This document shows positions 17,250 through 25,204 of a stretch of DNA of 42,242 bases, piece by piece; positions within the stretch are counted from its first letter, which is position 1; each line of letters opens with the position of its first letter. The position numbers and the translations under genes are program-made. Under the pieces are notes generated by a model. It did no database searches. It worked only from the letters and a program-made list of their open reading frames with translations, and had not been told where the DNA came from. Source of the DNA: JBCBJZ01 sp038522635 (GTDB lineage Bacteria > Pseudomonadota > Alphaproteobacteria > Rhizobiales > Hyphomicrobiaceae); the NCBI GenBank assembly GCA_038522635.1, contig JBCBJZ010000012.1, positions 1 through 42,242 on the forward strand, in the 5' to 3' direction.

Positions 17250-18386
17250 ATGAGTGTGAGCCTCACCACCGCCGCCGCGCGGACGTCGGACGTGGCGCCC
17301 ACGACAGCGATGATCACCGGCGTCGCCGGCACAACGCTAACGCCCGACGAGCGCAGCTTTCTAGCGCGGCATCGCCCCGCCGGGCTCATCCTGTTCAGAC
17401 GCAATTGCGAGACGCCGGCACAGCTTCGTGCGCTGGTGGAGGCGTTCCGCGACGCTTGCGGCGCAGACATCCTGGTGCTGGTCGACCAAGAAGGTGGCCG
17501 GGTCCAGCGGTTGCGGCCGCCCGGTTGGCGCCGTTTACCGCCCGCCGCGGCCCTTGCGCGTGCTTACGAAGCCGATGCGCCAACGGCCTTGCGTCTTGCC
17601 CGTGATCTCGGCCGTCTGATGGCCCATGAACTGCGCCGCGATGGCATCAACGTTAATTGCGTGCCCGTGCTCGACGTGCCGGTCGCCGGCGCCCACAACA
17701 TCATCGGAACGCGGGCGCTAGGGCGCTCGACGCAAGCCATCATTGCGCTTGGCCGGGCTTTGGCTGAGGCGCATCTGGAGCAAAACGTGCTGCCCGTGAT
17801 CAAACATGTGCCAGGGCACGGGCGCGCGATGGTCGATAGCCACGTGGCATTGCCGCGCGTTGATGCTTCGCGTGCCACCCTGGAAGCGCAGGACTTCGTG
17901 CCGTTTGCGGCGCTCAACACGCTGCCGATCGCCATGACCGCGCACATCGTTTACGCGGCCCTCGACCCCGAACGGCCGGCAACGCAGTCACCCTTGGTCA
18001 TTGCCGATGTTGTGCGCGGACAATTGGCCTTCGAGGGGCTTTTGCTGAGCGACGATATCTCCATGAAGGCGCTGGCGGGCGATCTGACCTCGCGCACCGG
18101 TGCCGCGCGTGCTGCGGGCTGTGACATCGTCCTACACTGCAACGGCGAACTCGATGAGATGCACGAGGTTGCCGCAGGCGCTGGCCTTCTTCGGGACGCG
18201 AGCCTGGCGCGCTACGCACACGCGCGGCAGTTAGCACACCAGGCCGACGAAGCACGTAAAGCCCTGAGGGGCGACGATGAGGCCGCATTGATCGCAGCCG
18301 GCGAAGAGGCGATCGAAGCGCTCGCGTCTTATGAGACGACCGCCGTGGCACAAGCTGGCGCGGAACCCTCCGTCGGGCCCGCCTGA
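17250..18386 (+). CDS. nagZ: Beta-N-acetylhexosaminidase NagZ (glycoside hydrolase family 3)
   Basis: A GH3 enzyme that removes GlcNAc from GlcNAc-anhydromuropeptides during peptidoglycan recycling in the cytoplasm. Diagnostic pieces are GLILFRRNCE, LVDQEGGRVQRLRPP, the substrate-binding loop KHVPGHGRAMVDSHVALP with the catalytic His-Asp pair, and LLLSDDISMKAL carrying the nucleophile aspartate. From ATG 17250 the protein has 378 residues, longer than the usual 330-345. Homology begins close to ATG 17313, so the true start may be there; ATG 17235 is another option, and no strong ribosome site decides. The scpA start follows after one base, so nagZ-scpA are probably coupled. The C-terminal 40 residues are a non-conserved Ala/Glu-rich tail. 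Confidence 0.93.
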   Translation: MSVSLTTAAARTSDVAPTTAMITGVAGTTLTPDERSFLARHRPAGLILFRRNCETPAQLRALVEAFRDACGADILVLVDQEGGRVQRLRPPGWRRLPPAAALARAYEADAPTALRLARDLGRLMAHELRRDGINVNCVPVLDVPVAGAHNIIGTRALGRSTQAIIALGRALAEAHLEQNVLPVIKHVPGHGRAMVDSHVALPRVDASRATLEAQDFVPFAALNTLPIAMTAHIVYAALDPERPATQSPLVIADVVRGQLAFEGLLLSDDISMKALAGDLTSRTGAARAAGCDIVLHCNGELDEMHEVAAGAGLLRDASLARYAHARQLAHQADEARKALRGDDEAALIAAGEEAIEALASYETTAVAQAGAEPSVGPA

Positions 18387-18387
18387 G

Positions 18388-19275
18388 ATGGCGATGGCGC
18401 GCAAACCCGACCACGGTCACAGGCCTCATGACCGGCCCGGCGCCGCCAGCACGCCCAGCACCCTCGGCACTGACGCGGCCGAAGACCCGGATGGCGGTTT
18501 CAGCGTCGATGTTGATGGCTTTGAAGGTCCGCTTTCTTTGCTGCTGGCGCTGGCACGCACGCACCGGGTCGATCTTTCCCAGATCTCGATGGTCACGCTC
18601 GCCGACCAATATCTGGCCTTCATTGAGACCGCGCACGCCCGGCGCCTGGAGGTTGCGGCCGACTACCTGGTCATGGCGGCATGGTTGCTGTTTTTGAAGT
18701 CGAAGCTTTTGCTGCCGCAGCCCGAAGCGCCCTCGCAGGAGCCCACGGGCGAAGCGCTCGCACGCCACTTGGCGTTCAGGCTGAAGCGGCTTGAAGCGAT
18801 GCGTGAGGTGGGTGCGCAATTCATGTCACGCCCACGCCTGGGGCAGGACGTCTACGCCCGCGGCATGCCCGAAGGCGTCCGTGTGACCAGAACCAGCGCC
18901 TACACCGCCGACGTCTACGATCTTCTGCAAGCCTACGCATCGCACGCGGCCACGAAGGCCCGCGCCAAACCCCATGTGGTCGCGCAACGCACGGTCATGT
19001 CGATCAAGGCGGCGCGGACGCATCTGAGCGATCGATTGAAGCGCGCTTCAGGCGGGTGGGTGCAACTTGACCTTTTCGCTGACCATGGCGTCACCGCGGA
19101 CTTGACCGTTTCGCCAGCGATGCGCAGATCGATGGTGGCGAGCGCGTTTTCAGCCTCGTTGGAGATGACCCGGGAAGGCGAGACCGACTTGGCACAGGAC
19201 CGCGCGTTCGGCCCGCTTTTCGTGCGCACCCGCGCCGCGCGCGCTGGCGCTGGGACGGGCAGCCAAGCCGCTTAG
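18388..19275 (+). CDS. scpA: Segregation and condensation protein A
   Basis: A 295-residue kleisin subunit of the SMC-ScpAB condensin. The N-terminal signature FEGPLSLLLALARTHRVDLSQISMVTLADQYLAFI is unmistakable, followed by the helical segment AADYLVMAAWLLFLKSKLLLP. The C-terminal winged-helix region includes VVASAFSASLEMTREGETDLAQDRAFGPLFVR-type sequence. ATG 18388 lies one base after the nagZ stop; a second ATG at 18394 is also possible. The first 40 residues are a polar, probably disordered extension. ScpA bridges SMC heads and recruits ScpB, whose gene follows. Confidence 0.95.
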   Translation: MAMARKPDHGHRPHDRPGAASTPSTLGTDAAEDPDGGFSVDVDGFEGPLSLLLALARTHRVDLSQISMVTLADQYLAFIETAHARRLEVAADYLVMAAWLLFLKSKLLLPQPEAPSQEPTGEALARHLAFRLKRLEAMREVGAQFMSRPRLGQDVYARGMPEGVRVTRTSAYTADVYDLLQAYASHAATKARAKPHVVAQRTVMSIKAARTHLSDRLKRASGGWVQLDLFADHGVTADLTVSPAMRRSMVASAFSASLEMTREGETDLAQDRAFGPLFVRTRAARAGAGTGSQAA

Positions 19276-19401
19276 CGTTCATCCGCTTCAGGTGGAACCG
19301 CCCGAGGCGAAAGATGAACGGTAAAACAGAGGCTTAGATGTCAATTCCGCTTTAGGCTGAAGTGAATCGACACTTAAGAGCGCGACAAGATCTGAGGTGA
19401 T

Positions 19402-20457
19402 GTGAGCAGGGCCCGCCACAAAGTGCGCAAACGAGAGCGTCCGCGCCCCCGCGACCGTCATGGCAATGCCAAGGGCGATGTCGACGGCGATGGCGGGGCG
19501 GACGCCGATCGCGGACCGTTGCAAGGGGAGCGGGGTCCGACGGAGACCGCCAGAACGCCAAACGGGGCCGACGATCTGCCTTCGGCGCAAACGGCCGAGG
19601 CCGAGGCCATGGAAGAAGCGGCCGCGGTCGGCGATACCCCAACGCCAACTGCCCCAACGCCATCTGCGGCGGTGAGCGACGAGGACGCCTCCAACGTCAC
19701 GCCGCTCGGTCCCGTTGAACGCGGCAGCGCGTTACGCATCCTCGAAGCCCTACTGTTCGCCGCCAGCGAGCCGCTCGATGTCGCGACGCTGCAAAGCCAC
19801 CTCGACGACGACGCCGATGCCGTTGCCTTGCTCGATGACTTGCGCGGGCTCTACGCGGGGCGGGGCGTGAACCTCGTGAATGTGGCCGGGCGCTGGGCGT
19901 TTCGCACCGCGCCCGATCTTGGATACCTGCTCGAGCGGCATCAGGTTGAGACGCGACGCTTGTCTAAGGCGGCACTCGAGACGCTATCGATCATCGCCTA
20001 CCATCAGCCGGTGACGCGGGCGCAGATCGAAGAGGTGCGCGGCGTGCAGACCTCCAAGGGTACGCTGGATGTGCTTTTAGAGACCGGCTGGGTGCGTCCG
20101 CGCGGGCGGCGACGTGCGCCGGGGCGCCCCCTGACCTACGGTACGACCGATGGGTTCTTGGAGCACTTCGGCTTCGCCAACCTTGGCGATTTGCCCGGTG
20201 CGAAGGATTTGAAGGAAGCCGGCCTCCTCGATGCGCAGGTGCCGGAGCATTTTGCCATTCCGGACCCGGAGGCGGTGGCAGACTTGATGCCGGATGAGCT
20301 ACCACTCGATGCGGACGACGATGAACATGACGACCCGATGAGCCCGTCATTGCCGTTCGAAGAGGACGCGTCGGACGGCGACGCGCTGGCACGCGACGAG
20401 CTTGACGAGGGCACCGGCGGCGCGGAGAAGAGAGCGAACGGGCGACGGCGCAGTTAG
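19402..20457 (+). CDS. scpB: Segregation and condensation protein B, with long acidic extensions
   Basis: A 351-residue protein, of which only about residues 112-285 correspond to ScpB. The core starts at RGSALRILEALLFAASEPLD and includes LSKAALETLSIIAYHQPVTRAQIEEVRGV and RRRAPGRPLTYGTTDGFLEHFG, which are the two winged-helix domains. Before it lies a 110-residue Asp/Ala/Pro-rich stretch and after it an acidic tail. Standard ScpB is about 180-240 residues, so both ends are extended. The GTG at 19402 is tentative: GAGGTG lies only a few bases upstream, and no internal in-frame ATG precedes the core except 19612. The stop codon overlaps a TTAGATCATC repeat motif. Confidence 0.9.
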   Translation: MSRARHKVRKRERPRPRDRHGNAKGDVDGDGGADADRGPLQGERGPTETARTPNGADDLPSAQTAEAEAMEEAAAVGDTPTPTAPTPSAAVSDEDASNVTPLGPVERGSALRILEALLFAASEPLDVATLQSHLDDDADAVALLDDLRGLYAGRGVNLVNVAGRWAFRTAPDLGYLLERHQVETRRLSKAALETLSIIAYHQPVTRAQIEEVRGVQTSKGTLDVLLETGWVRPRGRRRAPGRPLTYGTTDGFLEHFGFANLGDLPGAKDLKEAGLLDAQVPEHFAIPDPEAVADLMPDELPLDADDDEHDDPMSPSLPFEEDASDGDALARDELDEGTGGAEKRANGRRRS

Positions 20458-20516
20458 ATCATCGGGGGCTTGGTCGTTGCTCTAGCGTTCGCCCGCTTCG
20501 AACGTTTGTAAGCCCC
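20454..20516. repeat. Structured intergenic repeat element after scpB
   Basis: TTAGATCATC (20454-20463) overlaps the scpB stop, and GTTGCTCTAG follows at 20476-20485. These are the end sequences of the two palindrome types seen at 42093-42242. Independently, the segment folds: outer arms GGGGCTT (20465-20471) and AAGCCCC (20510-20516) and inner arms CGTTCG (20486-20491) and CGAACG (20499-20504) pair perfectly. No T-tract follows on either strand, so a simple terminator is unlikely. Confidence 0.5.
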
Positions 20517-20538
20517 AAAACAGCAGGATGCGAACGCC

Positions 20539-21717
20539 TTGGGATTGGTTGACTGGTTCAAGGGGACACGCCATGAGCGGTTGGATGCGGTTGCGCACCC
20601 TTTGAGCGAGGGCGGGTCGGGCGATGGTCCAAACGCGCGCGGACCGCGCCCGCGGGCGGCGGCAGCCTTCGCAGCGCGCATGACCTTTGAGGGCGTTGAA
20701 CGGCACTACGGTGATCACCACGCGCTGCGCGGCGTCTCGCTGGATGTCGAGGCGGGCGAACTGGTCTGTCTGCTGGGCCCGTCGGGTTGCGGCAAGACCA
20801 CGTTGTTGCGGATCGCATCGGGCGTTGAGCAGCCGACCGGTGGACGCGTGCTCCTGAACACCCACGAGGTGGCCGGCCCGCGCGCGTTCGTGCCGCCTGA
20901 ACGCCGGAACGTCGGGCTGATGTTCCAGGAGTTCGCGCTCTTTCCGCACCTTAAGATTATCGACAACGTGGCCTTCGGGCTGCGCTCGTTGCCGCGAGTT
21001 GATCAGCGCCGCGAAGCCTTGGCAGCGCTCGCGCGGGTTGGGCTCGAAGCTTACGCGGAGCAGTTCCCACACGTGCTGTCAGGCGGGCAACAACAACGCG
21101 TGGCGCTGGCCCGGGCGATTGTCCCGCGCCCGGCTGTCATGTTGATGGATGAGCCGTTCTCCGGGCTCGATGTGCAACTGCGCGAAGCCATGCAGGATGA
21201 AACGCTGGCGCTCCTGCGCGAAACACGCGCCACATCGATCATCGTTACCCACGCGCCGGATGAAGCCGTGCGCATGGCCGACCGCATCGCGGTGATGCGT
21301 GAGGGGCGGATCGTTCAGGTCGGTCGCCCGCATGATCTTTATCGCGCGCCTGAAGATCTGTTCGTGGCGCGGCTGTTCTCGCAGATCAACGAGATCGCGA
21401 TGCGTGTCGTGGGCGGTGCCGTGCGCTCGCCGATCGGTACGTTCTGGGTGCCTGATCTGGCGGAGGGGGAGACCGCGATCCTTTGCATTCGCCGCCGCGC
21501 GATCAGGTTGAAGCCCAGCGGTGAAGGGTTAGCCGCACGGGTGGTGCGCGCGCGGGTCCTCGGTGACATCGCGCTGATCGAATTAGCCGTGCAGGGCTTC
21601 GATGCGCCGCTGGAGACGGTGGTGCGCGAGGGGATGCAACCGCAGGCAGGCGATGAGCTGGCGATCGCAGTTGATCCTGAAAGCGTCCTGATTTTCCCGC
21701 CTCTCGCTGAACCTTAG
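20539..21717 (+). CDS. Orphan ABC transporter ATP-binding protein, ferric/FbpC type
   Basis: A 392-residue ATPase with all nucleotide-binding motifs: Walker A GPSGCGKTT at residues 80-88, Q-loop FQEFALFPH, signature LSGGQQQR, Walker B VMLMDEP, D-loop SGLD and the switch histidine in VTHAPDEA. A C-terminal regulatory TOBE-like region of about 100 residues (IGTFWVPDLAEGETAILCIRRRAIRL) places it with FbpC/PotA-type importers, and the overall pattern is closest to ferric-iron systems. No permease or binding-protein gene is nearby. The start is uncertain: TTG 20539 gives an extra 47 residues before the domain, while ATG 20680 starts exactly at the ABC domain. It interrupts the scpB-tatA neighbourhood. 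Confidence 0.85.
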   Translation: MGLVDWFKGTRHERLDAVAHPLSEGGSGDGPNARGPRPRAAAAFAARMTFEGVERHYGDHHALRGVSLDVEAGELVCLLGPSGCGKTTLLRIASGVEQPTGGRVLLNTHEVAGPRAFVPPERRNVGLMFQEFALFPHLKIIDNVAFGLRSLPRVDQRREALAALARVGLEAYAEQFPHVLSGGQQQRVALARAIVPRPAVMLMDEPFSGLDVQLREAMQDETLALLRETRATSIIVTHAPDEAVRMADRIAVMREGRIVQVGRPHDLYRAPEDLFVARLFSQINEIAMRVVGGAVRSPIGTFWVPDLAEGETAILCIRRRAIRLKPSGEGLAARVVRARVLGDIALIELAVQGFDAPLETVVREGMQPQAGDELAIAVDPESVLIFPPLAEP

Positions 21718-21914
21718 ATGCCCCGCTAACCTTACGGCTAGTTAATGTTGCGTGTTTGACCACCCGCTTGCTGGCCCAACGCGCGATCTGCCATAGTCCA
21801 AGGCGAGTTGACGCGCAGCGACAAACGCTCGCGCGCAGCATTGTTTTGACGTTCATCTTTCGCCTTTGGTGCGTTCACCTTTGGGCCGATGAACCGCAGC
21901 AAGGAGTGAGAAAG

Positions 21915-22145
21915 ATGGGCACGTTTAGTGTTTGGCACTGGCTGATTGTGCTGGTTGTGGCCGTGCTTCTGTTCGGCGGCAGCGGCAAAATTTCGTCGAT
22001 CATGGGCGACGTTGCCAAGGGCATCAAGAGCTTTAAGAAGGGCATGAAGGACGACGAAGTCGCCGAGAAAGACAGCCCGAAAACGATCGACAACGATGCC
22101 CCGCAAACGGCTGAGCGCGCGACTGAGCAGTCGAAAGCCAGCTAA
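21915..22145 (+). CDS. tatA: Sec-independent protein translocase subunit TatA
   Basis: A 76-residue protein with one N-terminal membrane helix (WHWLIVLVVAVLLFGGSGK), the FG hinge, and the amphipathic helix ISSIMGDVAKGIKSFKKGMK, which is the TatA pattern. The remainder is a charged tail. AAGGAG lies eight bases before the ATG. TatA oligomerises to form the conduit for folded proteins carrying twin-arginine signals. About 300 bases separate it from tatB, which is wider than usual for a tat operon. Confidence 0.95.
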   Translation: MGTFSVWHWLIVLVVAVLLFGGSGKISSIMGDVAKGIKSFKKGMKDDEVAEKDSPKTIDNDAPQTAERATEQSKAS

Positions 22146-22450
22146 GCGCCAGTTGCTTTAAGCGCGTGGCGTTCAGGCTGACACGTCACTGCTAGAGCAT
22201 CGGGCTTCGGCGGCCTTTGAGCGCAACTGCGGTCTGCCACGCCGCTCAGGTCGCAAGACTGGGCGGCGTTCGCATTCAAGCGGCGGGGCAAGCGTTGCAT
22301 CGGTGCGTCGGCAAGCGCTGGGGCTGCGATATCACTCGCTATCCATGCCCGCACTTGCGGCAGTGCCTTAGCCAGCCCGTTACAAGAACAGGTGCGGCGC
22401 GCGCCGATGGGGCCAGCCCACGGCAGCGGCCACCTCATGAGGAGAAATCC
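22146..22450. other. Intergenic region between tatA and tatB
   Basis: About 305 bases. Frames that run through it in several directions have no ribosome sites or homology. CTAGAGCATCGGGC at 22192-22205 resembles the CTAGATCATCGGGC end of the palindrome at 42092, with one mismatch, and is probably a degenerate repeat fragment. No terminator or clear promoter is visible. tatB may use its own promoter or depend on read-through from tatA. Confidence 0.35.
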
Positions 22451-23032
22451 ATGATTGAAATGCCCGGATGGATGGAGCTTTTCGTCATCGGCGTGGTGGC
22501 GCTCCTCGTCGTGGGACCGAAGGAGCTGCCGGGCCTTTTGCGCACGCTTGGCAAATACGCAGCGATGGTGAAGCGGCAGGCCAGCGAGTTTCGCTCGCAG
22601 CTTGATGAGGCGATCCAGGACAGCGACCTGCAAGAGGTGCGCAAGGACATGGAGACCTGGAAGGACGAGGCCTCCGAGACCGCGCGCGACATGGAACAGA
22701 CCGTGCGCAACGACATGTACGACGTGCAAAACGAGTACGACGATCTCGATGATGATCTGCGCGGCGGAACCGCGCGCGATAAGGCGAAGACCACCGCGAA
22801 GGCAACCACCCACACGCAGAGCGATGCGCCCATCGGATCGACGAAGGATGCTTCCGCGGATGTCGGTGCTTCCGACCAGGGCGCAGGAAGCGCGGGCGGC
22901 GAAGGCGGCAACGCCAGCGAGGCGGCGGCTGATGAGACGCGCGACGCGGATGCCAGCGATGACCGCGAAGCCGCCGCACGCCTTGCGCGTCAACGCGAAG
23001 AAGAGCGGACCGCCGCGGCTTCAATGCCCTGA
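22451..23032 (+). CDS. tatB: Sec-independent protein translocase subunit TatB
   Basis: A 193-residue protein. WMELFVIGVVALLVVGPKELPGLLRTLGKYAAMVKRQASEFRSQLDEA is the TatB signature, with the conserved Glu in the membrane helix and the GPKELP hinge that separates TatB from TatA. The rest is a predicted long amphipathic helix (to about residue 100) and then a disordered Ala/Asp/Glu-rich tail. GAGGAG lies about eight bases upstream of the ATG. TatB with TatC forms the receptor for twin-arginine signals, such as the one on the OpgG/D-type protein in this window. Confidence 0.95.
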   Translation: MIEMPGWMELFVIGVVALLVVGPKELPGLLRTLGKYAAMVKRQASEFRSQLDEAIQDSDLQEVRKDMETWKDEASETARDMEQTVRNDMYDVQNEYDDLDDDLRGGTARDKAKTTAKATTHTQSDAPIGSTKDASADVGASDQGAGSAGGEGGNASEAAADETRDADASDDREAAARLARQREEERTAAASMP

Positions 23033-23139
23033 CCCGGACGGCGCGCGCTCTCGTCGGGCGCGCGCTAGCAGCATGCACCGACCCACAAATCCCGACCGCG
23101 ACCTGACGAACGCACCCCAACAACGGCAAGACCAAAACG

Positions 23140-23934
23140 ATGACTGACGCGATCGAAGATCAACAGATTGATGCCAGCAAAGCCCCGCTGATGGAGCATT
23201 TGGCGGAACTGCGGACCCGGCTCATCTACGCGCTGGCCGCTATTTTCGTGATGTTCCTGATCTGCTTTGCGCTCGCCCGGCACATCTACAACATCCTCGT
23301 GTGGCCGCTGGTCACCGTGGTCGGCGAAGACAAGGCGCAGCTCATCTTCACACACCTTCTGGAGAAGTTTTTCGTTGACCTGAAGGTAGGGCTGTTTGGC
23401 GCGGTCTTCCTCGCGTTCCCGATCATCGCAACCCAGGTCTACAAGTTCGTAGCGCCCGGCCTCTACAAGCACGAACGCGAGGCGTTCCGGCCTTACCTGA
23501 TCGCGACGCCGCTCCTGTTTTTGCTTGGCGCTGCGGTTGTTTACTTCATCGCCATGCCGCTGCTGGTGCAGTTCTCGGTGGGCTTTGAGCAGACCGGCGA
23601 TGGCGGTGACGCGAAGATCCAACTGCTGCCGAAGGTCAACGAATACCTGTCGTTGATCATGACGCTGATCCTGGGCTTCGGTATCATCTTCCAGTTGCCG
23701 GTGGTGTTGGGACTGCTTGCGCGTGCAGGCGTCGTATCCGCGGCGGGTCTGCGTGAGAAACGACGCTACGCCATCCTCGGTGTGGTGGTGGCTGCCGCCA
23801 TTTTGACGCCGCCCGATCCGATCAGTCAGATCGCCATGGCCCTGCCGACGATCCTGCTTTACGAGATCACCATCCTGACGGTGGATCGAATCGAGAAGGT
23901 GCGTGCAGCGAAGCAACCCGCCAACGACGAGTAG
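23140..23934 (+). CDS. tatC: Sec-independent protein translocase subunit TatC
   Basis: A 264-residue polytopic protein of the normal length, with six expected membrane helices. Conserved features include MEHLAELRTRLIYALAA at the cytoplasmic N-terminus (signal-recognition site), FVAPGLYKHER, FLLGAAVVYFIAMPLLVQF, and the ending LTPPDPISQIAMALPTILLYEITIL. It starts at ATG 23140, 107 bases after tatB, without a strong Shine-Dalgarno. It is the core receptor of the Tat translocase in the inner membrane. Confidence 0.96.
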   Translation: MTDAIEDQQIDASKAPLMEHLAELRTRLIYALAAIFVMFLICFALARHIYNILVWPLVTVVGEDKAQLIFTHLLEKFFVDLKVGLFGAVFLAFPIIATQVYKFVAPGLYKHEREAFRPYLIATPLLFLLGAAVVYFIAMPLLVQFSVGFEQTGDGGDAKIQLLPKVNEYLSLIMTLILGFGIIFQLPVVLGLLARAGVVSAAGLREKRRYAILGVVVAAAILTPPDPISQIAMALPTILLYEITILTVDRIEKVRAAKQPANDE

Positions 23935-23947
23935 GGCAGGATCGCCC

Positions 23948-23965
23948 GATGATCGCCTGATCATC
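23948..23965. repeat. Inverted repeat after tatC, palindrome-family fragment
   Basis: GATGATC (23948-23954) and GATCATC (23959-23965) pair perfectly around GCCT, and the downstream arm extends to GATCATCTAA. The preceding ATCGCCCGATGATC (23941-23954) matches the complement of 42094-42107 over 14 bases. There is no T-run, so this looks like a repeat-family member placed at the convergent end of tatC and the crotonase gene. It could also act as a weak transcription barrier. Confidence 0.5.
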
Positions 23966-24042
23966 TAAGCGGCGTTTTGTGGTAGCGGGCGGAGCGATGA
24001 GCGGCGCGCATGGATGCCCGCTCACCACGCGCCGCTGACGGG

Positions 24043-24834
24043 CTAGCCAACCCGCGGTGACCAGTTTGCAGCGCGTTTTTCCTTGAACGACGCAAGGCCT
24101 TCGACGGCCTCATCCGACTGGCGCTTGGCAGCATGCGCATCGACCAGCGCTTGCAGGGCGGCCGCATCCAGCATGCCGTCCGCATGGGCAAGGATGGTCG
24201 CTTTGGTCTGCGCGATCGCCTCAGGTGCGTTTTCAAGCAGGCTTGCGACCATGCGCGTACCGGCGGCCTCAAGTTCATCGCGCGCGACCACCTCGTGGAC
24301 GAGGCCGATGCGGCGCGCTTCATGTGCGTCAAAGCGCTCGCCGGTCAGCGCGTAGCGGCGTACCTGGCGGATGCCGATCGCATCGTTGAGCTGTGGCACG
24401 ATGATCGCGCCTGTAAGCCCCCATCGCACTTCCGCGATCGAGAACAACGCATCATCGGCTGCGATCACGCAATCGCAGGCAGCCACAATCCCGGTCCCGC
24501 CGCCAAAGCAGCCACCTTGCACCAGCGCTACCGTCGGCACGGGCGCATGGTTCAACTGGTCCACCGCGCGTGCCGTTCGCGCCGAAACCTCAGCATTGTT
24601 TTGCGCAGAACTGCGGCGCACCTCGTCGATCCAGGTGAGGTCCGCACCCGCTTGAAAGTGCCGCCCGTTGCCTTGCAACACGATGACCCGCACGTCATCG
24701 CGGGCCGCCAACGCGTTTTGCGCGTCGAGCAGACCATCGATCATCGCGCCGTTGTAGGCGTTGTTCACCTCAGGTCGGTTGAGCGTGATGCGCGCCACGC
24801 CGTGGGCTTCAACGTTCAAAAGAACTTCGCTCAT
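24043..24834 (-). CDS. Enoyl-CoA hydratase/isomerase family protein, methylglutaconyl-CoA hydratase-like
   Basis: A 263-residue crotonase. HFQAGADLTWIDEVRR is the first CoA/oxyanion segment, and GGCFGGGTGIVAACDCVIAADDALFSIAEVRWGL holds the second oxyanion glycine and the conserved Glu in AEVRWGL. The first catalytic Glu of classical enoyl-CoA hydratases (GGGCELA) is Gly here (GGGTGIV). That substitution is also found in bacterial LiuC-type methylglutaconyl-CoA hydratases, and the NAE-type segment plus IGIRQVRRYALTGERFDAHEA also agrees with LiuC. Substrate assignment is therefore tentative. AAAAGGT sits upstream of the ATG. No other leucine-degradation gene is adjacent. Confidence 0.85.
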   Translation of the reverse strand: MSEVLLNVEAHGVARITLNRPEVNNAYNGAMIDGLLDAQNALAARDDVRVIVLQGNGRHFQAGADLTWIDEVRRSSAQNNAEVSARTARAVDQLNHAPVPTVALVQGGCFGGGTGIVAACDCVIAADDALFSIAEVRWGLTGAIIVPQLNDAIGIRQVRRYALTGERFDAHEARRIGLVHEVVARDELEAAGTRMVASLLENAPEAIAQTKATILAHADGMLDAAALQALVDAHAAKRQSDEAVEGLASFKEKRAANWSPRVG

Positions 24835-25204
24835 CGCTGTCTACCTTTTCGCGCAGGTTGAAAATCGGCCGCCGGTCCGGACCCGGATGTGTGACAAATC
24901 AGGCGCACTCGCGAGTTTGACATATTTGTAGGGTGAGTGACGCTTCGGGGAACGATAAATAACCGCAGTGATTTGTTCCGTGTCGCAAGGGTCGGACGTG
25001 CTGAGCGCTTTCGGCCTTTGTGCCGCCGTGTTGGCGGCGCCGTGCAGGTCGGCAGGCGAAGCACGAAGCACGAAGCACGAAACGGGGCCAAGCCCGTGCG
25101 GTGGCGGCGAGGTGCATGTGCTGCGTTCACGGCAACGAGAAGCTTTTCGGACGGCGGCGGCCGCGGTGCACGCGGCGCGCACGTTAAGGGAGAGGGCGAT
25201 CTTG
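24835..25204. other. Intergenic region with short tandem repeat, upstream of L,D-transpeptidase gene
   Basis: About 370 bases between divergent genes, so promoters for both should be here. The stretch 24900-24975 is relatively AT-rich and may include them, but I cannot place boxes reliably. A heptamer GAAGCAC is repeated three times at 25058-25078. The open frame from 24968 that continues into the L,D-transpeptidase is judged to be untranslated leader. Confidence 0.4.
25058..25078 (+). repeat. Tandem heptamer (GAAGCAC) x3
   Basis: Three perfect consecutive copies of GAAGCAC, followed by a partial GAA. The unit is not a multiple of three and lies in the predicted leader 127 bases before the L,D-transpeptidase start. 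Copy-number change could alter leader length, but three copies is short for a slipping tract. Confidence 0.6.

Noticed and set aside
21724..21746. CtrA site before tatA
   Set aside because: TTAC and TTAA are present, but spaced by six instead of seven bases and one half-site is imperfect.
24968..25204. Extended N-terminus of the L,D-transpeptidase
   Set aside because: The extra 79 residues precede a clear ribosome site and ATG at 25205 and contain the heptamer repeat; no signal or domain in it.
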